Positions 24,501-33,500 of a stretch of 59,909 nt of DNA are shown here, in pieces. The stretch covers positions 1-59,909 of the forward strand of contig CAKNHF010000018.1 of the NCBI GenBank assembly GCA_930972465.1. Direction: 5' to 3'. The notes beneath the pieces are model-generated. The model was not told where the DNA came from, did not search any database, and saw nothing but the letters and a program-made list of their open reading frames with translations. The stretch's first letter is position 1; every line of letters begins with the position of its first letter. The DNA is from an uncultured Lachnospiraceae bacterium. Lineage in GTDB: Bacteria > Bacillota > Clostridia > Lachnospirales > Lachnospiraceae. Position numbers and translations under genes: made by a program.

Positions 24501-26270
24501 ATTCGGAAGCTGCTCCACATTCTCAGCCATGAGAAATGTGGTCATGCCGTACTCCGGCACCGGCTCGTAAATGTAATGCGCCAGAAGTTCTCCCTCCAGC
24601 AGTTCCGGATCCGAGACAAACAGCAGATAATACGGCTTCGGGATGCCCTTCTTCTTTCTCGTATCGGCTCCCTGCCCTCTCGCTCTGAGCACATTGGACA
24701 GCTCGAAGAGGATGTCTCTTCTCTCCACCTCATCTGCAGCCATGTATCTGGTCTGTCTGTCTTCCGACCAGACATGGGGGAACCAGCGCATGCACTCCCA
24801 TTCTTTCCGTCTGTCCGCGTCCGGTTCATCGTAGAGAAAGACGAATTTCACGTCTGTATAGCAGTGTGATGCCGCTATCCCCGCCACAATGGTATGCATC
24901 ATCTCTACAGAGCCTTTCTTTCCCGGTCCTCCCACCAGACCGATAAGCTGTTTTTCCAGAAATGAAATTCCCACAGGCACCTGATACAGTGTCCTGAACT
25001 GATCCAGAATCATCTTCGGCTTATCCTGCAGGGAATCGTTCTGAAGAGTGAATTTCTCCCTTGGTATCTGTATCTGTACCTGAAACGGGATCTCCCCTTC
25101 TCCGATCCGCTGAAACAGGAAATCTTCATGAGTGTGATTCCGGTTCCAGAGCCTTGCGTCATTCCGCGTGTATTTTGCACACTCTGCGGCCGAGGGATAC
25201 AGCTGGCGCATGACCTTTCCGTTGTGCTCATACTTCTGTTCCAGCGATTCTGTAATTCCGATCAGATAGTTGCTGTAGGCATTGAACCTGTGCTCCTCTT
25301 CCTTTGCCTGTTCTTCTCTGGAATACTTCAGATTCGTCATTGCCCAGAATGCTCCGAACACTGCGGAGCCTATGGCCGTAACCAGCCCTGTGTACATGAA
25401 CGCCCCCGAATTTGTCCCGGATCCCCATATGGCAAGACCGCAGCCCAGCAGCATGGGAACAGCCATCGTAAAAGACGGTCCTACCGTCAGAAACCAGGGT
25501 CTCTGCTTAAGCTCTTTCGGAGCCGGGGGTCCTTCGATCTCCACCGGATCTTTATAAAGCGACGGAAGGTTTCTCGGAGAACGGTGGAAATACCGGATCT
25601 CTTCCTTTTCTCTTTCGCTCTCCGGTGTGCATTCATATCTGCCGAACTCTTTCTGTTTCAGGATCTCCGTGTTTACTGCCAGACTGCCGCAGTATGTTCC
25701 CACGGCAAGGAGGTCTCCCAGATAAACAAGATGCAGCCCGAAAAGATCCAGATGCTCCGCGAATTCCAGTCTGCGGCTGCCCTGTATCCTCCCCTCGGAG
25801 CCAAACACTCCGTTGGAGCTTCTGTCCGTTATATACCATCCGTCAGAATGGCGGACCAGTTCTGCATGAATTCCGGATATCAGATCCCGGAAATCATATC
25901 GGATTATATTGCCTTCCGCCTTTCCTATCGTAATCCTGCTCGCCCGGGACAGATCGTATTTTCCCGTGATGCAGAAAGCAAGCGCAGCCTCCGCGGTGAT
26001 CACCTTGAACTGCTGCCCGTCTTTGGTCCGGATATCCAGGATATCCTGCTGACGCAGAAGGCATTTTCCGCACGCCTTTCCGTCTTTCAGAACCCGGTAT
26101 CTGTCCGTGCCTTTTATGCTCCATCCTTCCGGCGTAACTTCAAGAGAGAGCTCCATCCCCTGCGCGAGCCCGTATTCTCTTCCCGGAAGAACGATCTCAT
26201 AGTCTGAATCATGGAGATTCGGAAGAAGGAACTCACTGCACATCTTCCGGTTGTATATCATCAGTATCAT
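21591..26270 (-). CDS. essC: Type VII secretion ATPase EssC
   Basis: 1,559 residues. The N-terminus has two FHA-like domains (about 1-85 and 90-190, the second with ITIGKAEG and DRSSNGVFG), then two membrane helices (about 258-312), a linker and three FtsK/SpoIIIE ATPase modules. P-loops are at about 715 (GTTGSGKSE), 1060 (GAVVSGKST) and 1348 (GRAHTGKT); the first module has DFKGGG and LFIIIDEFAEL. This is the membrane motor that recognises and exports WXG100 and effector proteins. All three P-loops look intact. Length and order fit YukB/EssC of Firmicutes. Confidence 0.97.
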   Translation of the reverse strand: MILMIYNRKMCSEFLLPNLHDSDYEIVLPGREYGLAQGMELSLEVTPEGWSIKGTDRYRVLKDGKACGKCLLRQQDILDIRTKDGQQFKVITAEAALAFCITGKYDLSRASRITIGKAEGNIIRYDFRDLISGIHAELVRHSDGWYITDRSSNGVFGSEGRIQGSRRLEFAEHLDLFGLHLVYLGDLLAVGTYCGSLAVNTEILKQKEFGRYECTPESEREKEEIRYFHRSPRNLPSLYKDPVEIEGPPAPKELKQRPWFLTVGPSFTMAVPMLLGCGLAIWGSGTNSGAFMYTGLVTAIGSAVFGAFWAMTNLKYSREEQAKEEEHRFNAYSNYLIGITESLEQKYEHNGKVMRQLYPSAAECAKYTRNDARLWNRNHTHEDFLFQRIGEGEIPFQVQIQIPREKFTLQNDSLQDKPKMILDQFRTLYQVPVGISFLEKQLIGLVGGPGKKGSVEMMHTIVAGIAASHCYTDVKFVFLYDEPDADRRKEWECMRWFPHVWSEDRQTRYMAADEVERRDILFELSNVLRARGQGADTRKKKGIPKPYYLLFVSDPELLEGELLAHYIYEPVPEYGMTTFLMAENVEQLPNTCEDIVENDRYFQGYYNLLEGQMERKAVKLDRVRSDELEKMGRTLADVRVNEVETTSEIPQTLDFFSMYGVRSLEEFQVKERWRKNRTYNSMRALIGKKSGDADCCLDVHEKYHGPHGLVAGTTGSGKSETLQTYILSLAINFSPEDVSFFIIDFKGGGMANLFEGLPHMAGQISNLSGNQIRRAMISIKSENLRRQKIFTEYGVNNINLYTRLYKNHEAGEPVPHLFIIIDEFAELKKEEPDFMRELISVAQVGRSLGVHLILATQKPSGTVDDNIWSNSRFRLCLRVQDRQDSNDMLHKPDAAFITQTGRGYLQVGNDEIYELFQTGWSGAPYEESESGTETAAVMLTRTGRESLAASRMRRLRKEHPAKGKKKDITQLEAVVGYLKQTAEEEGYRNARKLWMPVLGDSIYLDEAEQNGKKIPETGKWTLSAPVGIYDDPEHQIQAPCVIDFAEHGNLAVCGAVVSGKSTFLQTLLYSLLRNYSPDQLQCYILDYSSHLLAPFERAPHVGGIIYEDQGERLGKFMYMMNAVMEERRRMFQGGNYSQYIQAYGQKIPAILIVIDNFGGFREKSGCRYDETVLRMVREGTGYGIYLAVTAAGYGISEIPGRIADNIRTVVSLEQSDKFKYMEVMRATRLPVLPEAGVKGRGLTDVDGRILEFQTALALEADDDFERGRILEKKCREMAEKWTGKLPSPIPEIPENPTLGKLEKLEDYHRMAAGGDRVPMAYDMETAAVFGVGLRETYCYTISGRAHTGKTNVLRLLIYGAKAVGGDLCVIEPGQAELKKTAAECGAKYLTDIEGMFQYFKELTPVFISRNKKKRGFIDEGLDEDEIYQRMKAERPVFIFLSDLKEFFSRVYQAQATVGNMSGFMENIMEKGSLHRIYFFGCLKTDDTASLMSYRAYQSFVSYKKGVHLGGSLTAQKIFNFQNIPYAELGKSMKKGGGYAADEEDETIGIKIAIPLARRD

Positions 26271-26292
26271 CTTACAGTCCTCCCTGCCTCTG

Positions 26293-26802
26293 TCAGATCT
26301 GTGTCATGTCAAAATTGAAAAACTGAATCTTCAGCTCTTCGTTTCCTATCAGCAGACGGTCTCCCGAAAAAATCCTCTCTGCCGTCGTAACGCTGTGTCT
26401 CCGCATCCCGCGTTTTATCCAGGTGCCGTTTGACGAATTAAAGTCCTGCACCACCGGCTGTCCCTGATACAGATAGATGCAGCAGTGCACGGCCGAGACA
26501 AGATTATCCCGGATGCATATCTCATTGTTCTCCCGGTCCCTTCCTATACGGATCGTTTTTTCCGGATCAAACACATATCCCTGTCTGGGCTTTCCCATGG
26601 TTTTTATGTAGAGCATGATCTTCTGATCCGGCTGAATCTTCTGTCCGCGGCTCAGGATGACCTGATCAAGACAGCTCTCTTTGATCATCCTGGCCGCAGC
26701 GTCATAATATTTCTTCTGTTCCGACTTTGACAGGCTGTGTCTCACCCAGAGCACGATTCCCGTCAAAGCCAGGACGATTATCACAATCAATACCGCAAGC
26801 AT
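26293..26802 (-). CDS. Single-pass membrane protein with canonical FHA domain
   Basis: 169 residues: membrane helix at about 2-20, basic/acidic linker, and an FHA domain (about 85-160) with all key residues: IRIGRDRENNE, SAVHC and DFNSSNGTWIKRG. It should bind phospho-threonine on the cytosolic side. It is encoded between the YfaP-like protein and EssC with short gaps, and may recruit EssC or the kinases to each other. Confidence 0.9.
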   Translation of the reverse strand: MLAVLIVIIVLALTGIVLWVRHSLSKSEQKKYYDAAARMIKESCLDQVILSRGQKIQPDQKIMLYIKTMGKPRQGYVFDPEKTIRIGRDRENNEICIRDNLVSAVHCCIYLYQGQPVVQDFNSSNGTWIKRGMRRHSVTTAERIFSGDRLLIGNEELKIQFFNFDMTQI

Positions 26803-26816
26803 AATGCATTACCTTC

Positions 26817-28406
26817 TTATTTTGAATCACTGCGGAGGTTTTCGTCCGCAGGCGCCCGGTTCAGGATATTCAGTTCACCGTGATCCAGCTCGAATACTTC
26901 CCACACGATATTGACTCCGGCATTCGGATCCATTGTGATCACCTCGGGCTGGCTCTGTCCCGGAAGATATACCTTTACCGTAGCTCCGTACTCCTGGAAT
27001 GTACCGGTTGCCAGGAAATCCACTACATGGAACGTATATACTCCGTTCAGGTCATAGAGGGTGATCGTCTCCGGCCCGTATCCCGATCTCTCGTCAACGT
27101 CCAGCTCCGCAATCGTGCTGCCGCCTGAGGTACTCTGTCTGTTATAATAACTTACAAATACAGAGTCTCCGCCGTCCGTCTCACCTCTCAGATAGGAATC
27201 CAGGTCCCGAGGCTCTGCGCCCCACTCGAGTACGATACGCGCGGTTCCCTCTGCAAGCTCCGGTGAAATAATAAACTGCTCGCCGCTGTAGTTGCGTCCC
27301 TCTTCCATTTCGAACTCAAAGGTTTCCGCGGTATATCCTTCAGCCGAGATCGTCACCTGATATGTATCCGGCTCAAGCTCAATGGAGAATTCTCCGTCGC
27401 TTCCCGTCTGTGTGCTGTCCGAGTTCGCAGAGTTTTCTTCTGCCGCAAATTCAAGCACCGCGTCCGGTACTCCTTCCCCCGTCACCGCATCGATCACGAT
27501 TCCTGCGAGAAGTCCCTTTCTGTCTCTGTTCTCATTTGCCTCGGTGAGAATAATTTCATTCCATGCATTGTCCGACGTGATATTTCCCTGTGCATCCGTC
27601 TCGATTCTGACGACCACGCTTCCGTTGACAAGCTCCACATACGTTCTCTCATCCGTTGTTACCGGAGTCACCTGCGTACTGGATATGGACTGGAGCTCAC
27701 TTAAGGAGGCTGTTCCTCCGAAGTTATTGAAGAGAAGGCTCAGAGAATCCAGGACAAGCATATTCGGCATGCCTGTTTCATCCGGTCTGTCTTTCTCGTC
27801 GTCGACAATATCATCAAACTCCGGTGTATCCTCGTAGTAGCAGGTAGCCGCAAGATCCGGATGAACGACTTCCAGTTCTCCCCTGGCAACTTTTACAATA
27901 TCCGGCGTTCCTCCGTATTCCGCCTGGAAATCCTGATAAGTATAGTTCTCAAGTTTCTGGATAAATGACACGTTCCAGCCGAATTTACCGGTTATCTCAA
28001 GGGTCTGCTTCTCAGACTCTTCCCCCGGCGTCTTCACAAGGAGGGATCCATCCTCTATTCCGTCAAGCATATACCGGATCTTCGGCGATGTGGTCACAAT
28101 ATAGCCTTTTTTCAAGGTAACCTTTGCCGCCGAAGTCTCTCCCTGGGTCAGATACACGTCAGCCAGGCCGAGATAGCCGTCTTCTTCCTCCGGCATCGCC
28201 TCAATGGCGTTCTGGTATGCCACGATGGCCTTTTCATAGTTTTCCGACTCAACATACTTCTCCGCCGTCTGAATGGATTCCTTGTAAAAACTCTGATTCA
28301 GCTGTCCCCGTATCAGTATGAACGCAGTCACGCCAATTACCGCAAGCAGCACAATAATCAGGATTATGACCGCAATCTTTTTTCCATTTGACTTTTTCTC
28401 TCCCAT
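26817..28406 (-). CDS. Membrane-anchored TPR protein with carboxypeptidase-regulatory and YfaP-like domains
   Basis: 529 residues. A cytosolic lysine-rich start and one membrane helix (about 11-31) are followed by TPR-like helices (about 40-110), a central unrecognised domain, a carboxypeptidase-regulatory/Cna-like beta domain (about 298-370; GIVIDAVTGEGVPDA) and a C-terminal domain with VLEWGAEPRDLDSYL, the hallmark of YfaP-like DUF2135 proteins. Most of the protein is extracellular. Its function is unknown; its position beside a kinase-TPR protein and EssC suggests a structural part of the secretion apparatus. Confidence 0.75.
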   Translation of the reverse strand: MGEKKSNGKKIAVIILIIVLLAVIGVTAFILIRGQLNQSFYKESIQTAEKYVESENYEKAIVAYQNAIEAMPEEEDGYLGLADVYLTQGETSAAKVTLKKGYIVTTSPKIRYMLDGIEDGSLLVKTPGEESEKQTLEITGKFGWNVSFIQKLENYTYQDFQAEYGGTPDIVKVARGELEVVHPDLAATCYYEDTPEFDDIVDDEKDRPDETGMPNMLVLDSLSLLFNNFGGTASLSELQSISSTQVTPVTTDERTYVELVNGSVVVRIETDAQGNITSDNAWNEIILTEANENRDRKGLLAGIVIDAVTGEGVPDAVLEFAAEENSANSDSTQTGSDGEFSIELEPDTYQVTISAEGYTAETFEFEMEEGRNYSGEQFIISPELAEGTARIVLEWGAEPRDLDSYLRGETDGGDSVFVSYYNRQSTSGGSTIAELDVDERSGYGPETITLYDLNGVYTFHVVDFLATGTFQEYGATVKVYLPGQSQPEVITMDPNAGVNIVWEVFELDHGELNILNRAPADENLRSDSK

Positions 28407-28418
28407 TTTCAGCCTCCT

Positions 28419-28553
28419 CTAATCGTAAATATGATATACCTCTTCCCTTATTCTTTTCTTTTTCCGGTTCAGTATATGGAACACCACTCCCATTCCCGCC
28501 GAAGCCAGCAGGATCAATATGACTCCCAATATTATCATGATCATCCCCGTCAT
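28419..28553 (-). CDS. 44-residue single-pass membrane peptide
   Basis: Starts at ATG, 9 bases after GGAG, 7 bp after the kinase gene's stop, and ends 12 bp before the next start. The peptide is a hydrophobic helix (residues 4-28, rich in Met, Ile, Leu, Gly) followed by NRKKKRIREEVYHIYD. It fills the otherwise empty gap between two secretion genes, which supports it as real. EssA is a small membrane protein of type VIIb systems but is longer; whether this is a reduced counterpart cannot be told. Confidence 0.6.
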   Translation of the reverse strand: MTGMIMIILGVILILLASAGMGVVFHILNRKKKRIREEVYHIYD

Positions 28554-28559
28554 AATCTG

Positions 28560-30449
28560 TCACTCCAATTCATTCATGATCTCGATCAGCGATTCCATCT
28601 CCTGATCCTCACCGTTCTGCCGGTCGTACAGATATCTGCAGGAACTGTAGCAGAAACTCAGATCCCCCTGGATCTCCGCATAATTCTGTTCCACGGCCGC
28701 CTCGTCCAGATAGTTGTAGCACATCCACATCAGAATCGCATAATCATCCGGATACTGTTCCTTCATCTCATTCAGCCTGTCATTGCTCTCCTGATATCTT
28801 CCGAGGGCTCTCAGCACGAGCGCCCGGTTCAGGCAGTCTTCATAAGAGGAAGAGCTTCTGCCGCACAGGATCTCATAATACGACAGAGCGCTCTCATAAT
28901 ACGCGCTTTTCTGTCCGTCCCCGGATTCCGCATTTCCGGCATTGAAAGCCATCTGTCCCGCTTTCCTGAGAAGATTCGTACTCTGATCCAGCTCTGCCGC
29001 CTCGGCTGCAGCCCGGGCCGCGTCTGCGTCCGCGTCCATGGCCGTATAGATATCCGCCTGCAGTTCATATATTCTGGCGTTCAGCTTCGTATCCGTACTC
29101 AGCTGCAGAGCCTCCGCAGTTCCGGCAAGAGCCTCTTCCCAGTCTTCTCCGGAATATGCAGCTTCTGCTTCCACAAAAACCGTCTCAGCCTCCTGAAGCC
29201 CCGCCTCCGGATATTCCGCGGACAGCATGGCTGCGTCCACATACTGTCCGTCTCTCGCCAGTGCGATCATGTAGTCTCTCAGGTACAGCGATTCTCCCCC
29301 GTCTTCCTGAAGAGCCTCCTCATAGTACTGTGCCGCCGAATCATACTGTTCCTGACGGAAATAACTGTCTCCCATGGCGTGCAGCACCTCTGCCTTCTCC
29401 TCCGGATTATCGTCCATGTATCCCTGAAGGATGAAATCATTCAGCATATCCGTTCCTTCCGTGATGATCCTTGTCTCATCTCCCTCCTCGGTGGCCTCAT
29501 AGAACGAACGGTAAGCCTCCTGCCAGGACTCCTTCTGATAAATTCCCGCTCCCGCATAGATCAGCAGCACTCCGGTCAGCACAAGCAGTCCCCATATGAA
29601 TCCGCTCAGATACTGCAGGTTCGTAAGCATCCTGTACTGCGGGTCCATCTTCGCCACATTGTCCAGCGCATCCCCCATCTCTTTTGCGGTCTGAAACCGT
29701 TTTCCGGGAGAGAGTTCCATCGATTTCCGTACAATATTCTTAAGCCCTTCATTGTACGGAATATCAAGTTCCGTGACCGGATACGGCGCTCCGCTTTCGG
29801 GGTTGGGATATCTTCCCGTCATCACTCTGTAGAAGACCGCACCCAGACTGTATATATCCATCCTCTCATCCAGGCGGATATTTCCTTTTCCTCCGTACAG
29901 TTTATCCAGCGCGCACCGATACTGCTCCGGCGCCGCATAATATCTGCTGATTCCCTGTAACTCCTTTGACGTCTCTCCGTCCAGAGAAATATTAAAATCG
30001 ATCAGACATACATTTCCCTGATCCGTGATCATGATATTGCCCGGCTTAATGTCACTGTGCAGTATCTTCGGTTTCTGTGTGTGGAGATAGCAGAGTACCT
30101 CGCACAGCTGTTTCATCCACCGGATCACGGTTTTTTCGGGAAATGAATAGCCGTTATCCAGATAATACTGCAGGTCATGTCCCGGAATGTAATCCATAAC
30201 AGTATAGATTCCCGTTCCCACGGCCAGAAAGTCATAAACCTGCGGAAGATATGTATGATGAAGCTTCTTAAGGATATCTGCCTCGGCTCTGACATTGACT
30301 CTTCCGGTAAAATCTTCCTTGATCTTCTTGATAACAATCTGCTTCTGAAGGCGAAGATGATACCCAAGATATATGACACCCGTTCCTCCCTTTCCGATCT
30401 CGCGGATTATCTGGTACATCCCGCCGATGATATCTCCAGTCTGAAGCAT
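28560..30449 (-). CDS. Membrane Ser/Thr kinase with extracellular TPR domain
   Basis: 629 residues from the ATG with GAGGG 8 bases upstream. Cytosolic PknB-type kinase domain (about 10-265): glycine loop GKGGTG, catalytic loop HSDIKPGN with Asp133 and Lys135, metal site DFN (151-153) where DFG is usual, and YYAAPEQ. One membrane helix (282-304) is followed by about 320 residues of TPR-like helices outside. Key acids and lysines remain, so it is probably active. The layout (kinase fold, one membrane helix, extracellular domain) is that of EssB/YukC, whose kinase fold is inactive, and no other EssB is seen. Confidence 0.88.
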   Translation of the reverse strand: MLQTGDIIGGMYQIIREIGKGGTGVIYLGYHLRLQKQIVIKKIKEDFTGRVNVRAEADILKKLHHTYLPQVYDFLAVGTGIYTVMDYIPGHDLQYYLDNGYSFPEKTVIRWMKQLCEVLCYLHTQKPKILHSDIKPGNIMITDQGNVCLIDFNISLDGETSKELQGISRYYAAPEQYRCALDKLYGGKGNIRLDERMDIYSLGAVFYRVMTGRYPNPESGAPYPVTELDIPYNEGLKNIVRKSMELSPGKRFQTAKEMGDALDNVAKMDPQYRMLTNLQYLSGFIWGLLVLTGVLLIYAGAGIYQKESWQEAYRSFYEATEEGDETRIITEGTDMLNDFILQGYMDDNPEEKAEVLHAMGDSYFRQEQYDSAAQYYEEALQEDGGESLYLRDYMIALARDGQYVDAAMLSAEYPEAGLQEAETVFVEAEAAYSGEDWEEALAGTAEALQLSTDTKLNARIYELQADIYTAMDADADAARAAAEAAELDQSTNLLRKAGQMAFNAGNAESGDGQKSAYYESALSYYEILCGRSSSSYEDCLNRALVLRALGRYQESNDRLNEMKEQYPDDYAILMWMCYNYLDEAAVEQNYAEIQGDLSFCYSSCRYLYDRQNGEDQEMESLIEIMNELE

Positions 30450-30471
30450 ATAAATTTCCCTCAATTGAAAA

Positions 30472-30508
30472 GCAAGCTGCCCAAATATTCCTATTCAGAC
30501 AGCTTTGC
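30472..30508 (-). terminator. Imperfect hairpin between the surface-protein and kinase genes
   Basis: Minus strand GCAAAGCTG pairs with CAGCTTGC (one bulge), followed by TTTTCAATTG. It is weak and inside the long gene block, so partial termination that lowers expression of downstream genes is the likely effect. Confidence 0.4.
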
Positions 30509-30531
30509 TTCCTTTCTCTCAGATTAAATCT

Positions 30532-33500
30532 TTATTTCTGTTGTTCTCTTCTCTTTCTTATGATCACGATATAGCATACCGCGCCGGCAATCACGAGAAG
30601 TAATATGATAGAACCGATCAGCAGCGGAGTATTGTTGATATACTGTACAAACAGGTTTGCGGATACAAGCACTGTATGAGCTTCTGAAACCGCCTCATTT
30701 CCTGCCTTGTCCACTGCGACTGCCTCTACCAGCTGAGGACTTGAAGAACTGTTGATCGTATAGGTAAGCTTTCCGCCGGATTCCTGGATCATCTCCTGAT
30801 CAAATGTCTCGACAACCTGGCCTCCGATAAGAACTTCCACCTGTTTTGCGGCAGTATTATCTGTCACGTTGATCACCATATCTCTTGTGTCCGCAGTATA
30901 GGCGTCTTCTTCAATTCCTGTGATGACAACAGATGGAGCCGTCTTATCCACAACAAACTCAATGTCCAGTCCTTTTGTCTGGTTGTTCATAAGGTTTTCC
31001 GCACGGTCCTCAGAATCGATGGTCACCGTGTAATGTCCTTCCTGTTCGAAGTTGTCTTTGCTGATATCGTATCTGTATTCTTTCCAGGATACATCCGATC
31101 CGCTTTCTCTGACTGTGTAGTCAGTTCCTTCCTCCAGATTGACAAGCTCACCGTCACGTCCGTAGAAGATTCCGTTATTTACAAGTGTATCGACATTGCG
31201 CTCGGTCACTTCTATATCCTGCGGTTCATTCGTGTAGATATACTCATCGCCCTCCTCGGGAGCAAGATACTCTCTCGTCTCATCAGAGAACACATAGGTG
31301 GATCCGAATCTGTTTACTGAGAAGACAATGGATTCCTCAGTTGTATTTCCGGCTCTGTCGGTAATCTCCGCAGTCATTGTGTATACGTCGTCATTGTCCT
31401 CTGTATGCTCGAAGTCCGCCATCTTGATGCTCTCACCGTTCGGAATGTCCGTATGTCTTCCGTCCACCGCTTCTTCCGAATGATCCGGTTCTGCGCCTTC
31501 AATGGTGATCTTCACTCCGTTTTCATCATAGTTTATGTCACTGTAGCTTACGCCCGGCGCTACCGTATCCTTATTCGCCGATTTATCCTCGATATCAAAG
31601 AATTCGATCTCCGGATCTGTCTGGTCAATTGTAAAGCTGTCCTGATCATAATCTGCAGCTGCATTTCCTGCAAGGTCAGTGTAGTCCACATCGAATGTAT
31701 AATCCGCGTCTACCGAGAATGTGACGCTCGCCGTATGAACATCGCCGCGGGTGCTCCATCCGCCTATACCCGGCGCTGAAACGCCTCTGTTCTGCAGTCT
31801 TGCCGTGATCTGCGCATTCACTTCCGATGCATTGAAGTTGTGCTCGTTGATGGTGATTGTTGCAGTGCGTTCCGCGTTGTAGTATCCTGCAACCGCATCA
31901 TTATTATTGTCGTAGGATACCTGGATCGTGGGATCCGTCTGGTCGATTGTAAACTCGTCGACCCGTGTATAGTTTGAATCATTGCCTGCAAGGTCTGTCG
32001 TGTTCAGTGTGAACGTATAGTCACCGTCTGCCGAGAAGGTTACCCTGCAGGTGTGTGTTGCGCTGTCGGAAACTCCTGAATCCGAGCTGTGTGACCATCC
32101 GCTGATGGACGGCTGTGTTCCGTCTGTATTCGTGATGTCGAATCTTACTTCAGACTCGTCAAAGTTACGCTCTGTCACTACCACCGTAGCTGTTCTTGTG
32201 GCATTGTAATATCTGTCGTTGAGCGGACTGTTCAGGTCGTATGTTACCTGGATTGTCGGCTCGGTGATATCGATGCTGAGTTCCTGTGATGCCTCGGAAA
32301 CATTTCCCGCGTTATCTACCGCTCTGACGTAGATCTCCACATCATTGCTGTTATTGAGCTGCGCATCAACTACCTCATCGCGCTCAATATTCTTCACACG
32401 TCTTGATGCAGGCTGAAGTGCGCTGTCATAATTTCCGGACTGTGTAACCTGTCCGTCTCTTCTCACTTCATAGTAAACTGACTGAAGTCCCGCATATGTA
32501 TTGCCGCTCGTCGGATCCGTCACACTGATGTGGAACGGAACACTGGAATTATATATTCCGTTGGACGGATTTCCCGCTGTGATCCGGATCTCCGGTGAGG
32601 CCTGAGTATTATCCGCCACTACTGCAAATTCAGAACTGAAATATTCTGTGTTGTCTGCCCTGTCTGTTACTTTCAGATAAGGAACAAACTGTTCGTTCGG
32701 TCTGACTGTAAAACTTGTTCCGGAAGTCCAGTCTCTGCTTGGCAACGCCTCAATTTCTTCATATGACATCGGCTCATATGCCTTATAGTATTCAATGGAC
32801 TTAACGCCCGCGGTCATATCCTCTCCGGTAAACGTTACAGGTACTTCCGTCTGTTTAAATCTGTTAAATGTTATCAGGTCAAAGAATGTTCTCCATGTCT
32901 CTTTTCCCGCATTCGTATCATATGTTACAGAACCGGTAGGATTGGTATGGTCGTGTGTGAATCTTCTCGCATTATATGTCACCGAATTTCCCGCCAGATC
33001 TGTGTAAGTAAATCCGAACTGATAATTTGCATCATCTCCAAAAGTCATGCTCATCTCTCTTGTCAGTCCGTTCTTTTCATCCCAGTTGCTCCAGGAATCG
33101 GCTGAAGTCATTGCGTCAATAAATTTTTCGGTTACATCGACATTGTTGCCTTCATTATCTGACGCGGTCAGATTTACAGCCATCTGTCCATCTGCAAATC
33201 CGCTGCCTTCCGCCGCAAAGTTTGTCTCATCTATTGAAACGACTGCCTTTACTTCTTTGGATGTAAACAGTGATCCGTTCTCAACCTGCGCCGTAACATC
33301 TTTTCCGTCAACATAGTATTTTACTCCTCCGTTTTTCAGCACAGGAGCTGTTTTGTCAAGTACAAAGAAATCCGGTTCTGTCTGAGCAGATTTTCCATTC
33401 GTATCCTCGACATAACAATACCAGTCATACTCATTGTCGCCGCTGAAAGTAAGATCAAAGGTTATCGTTCTGTTATCATCGTATGCCGTGACATCATAGT

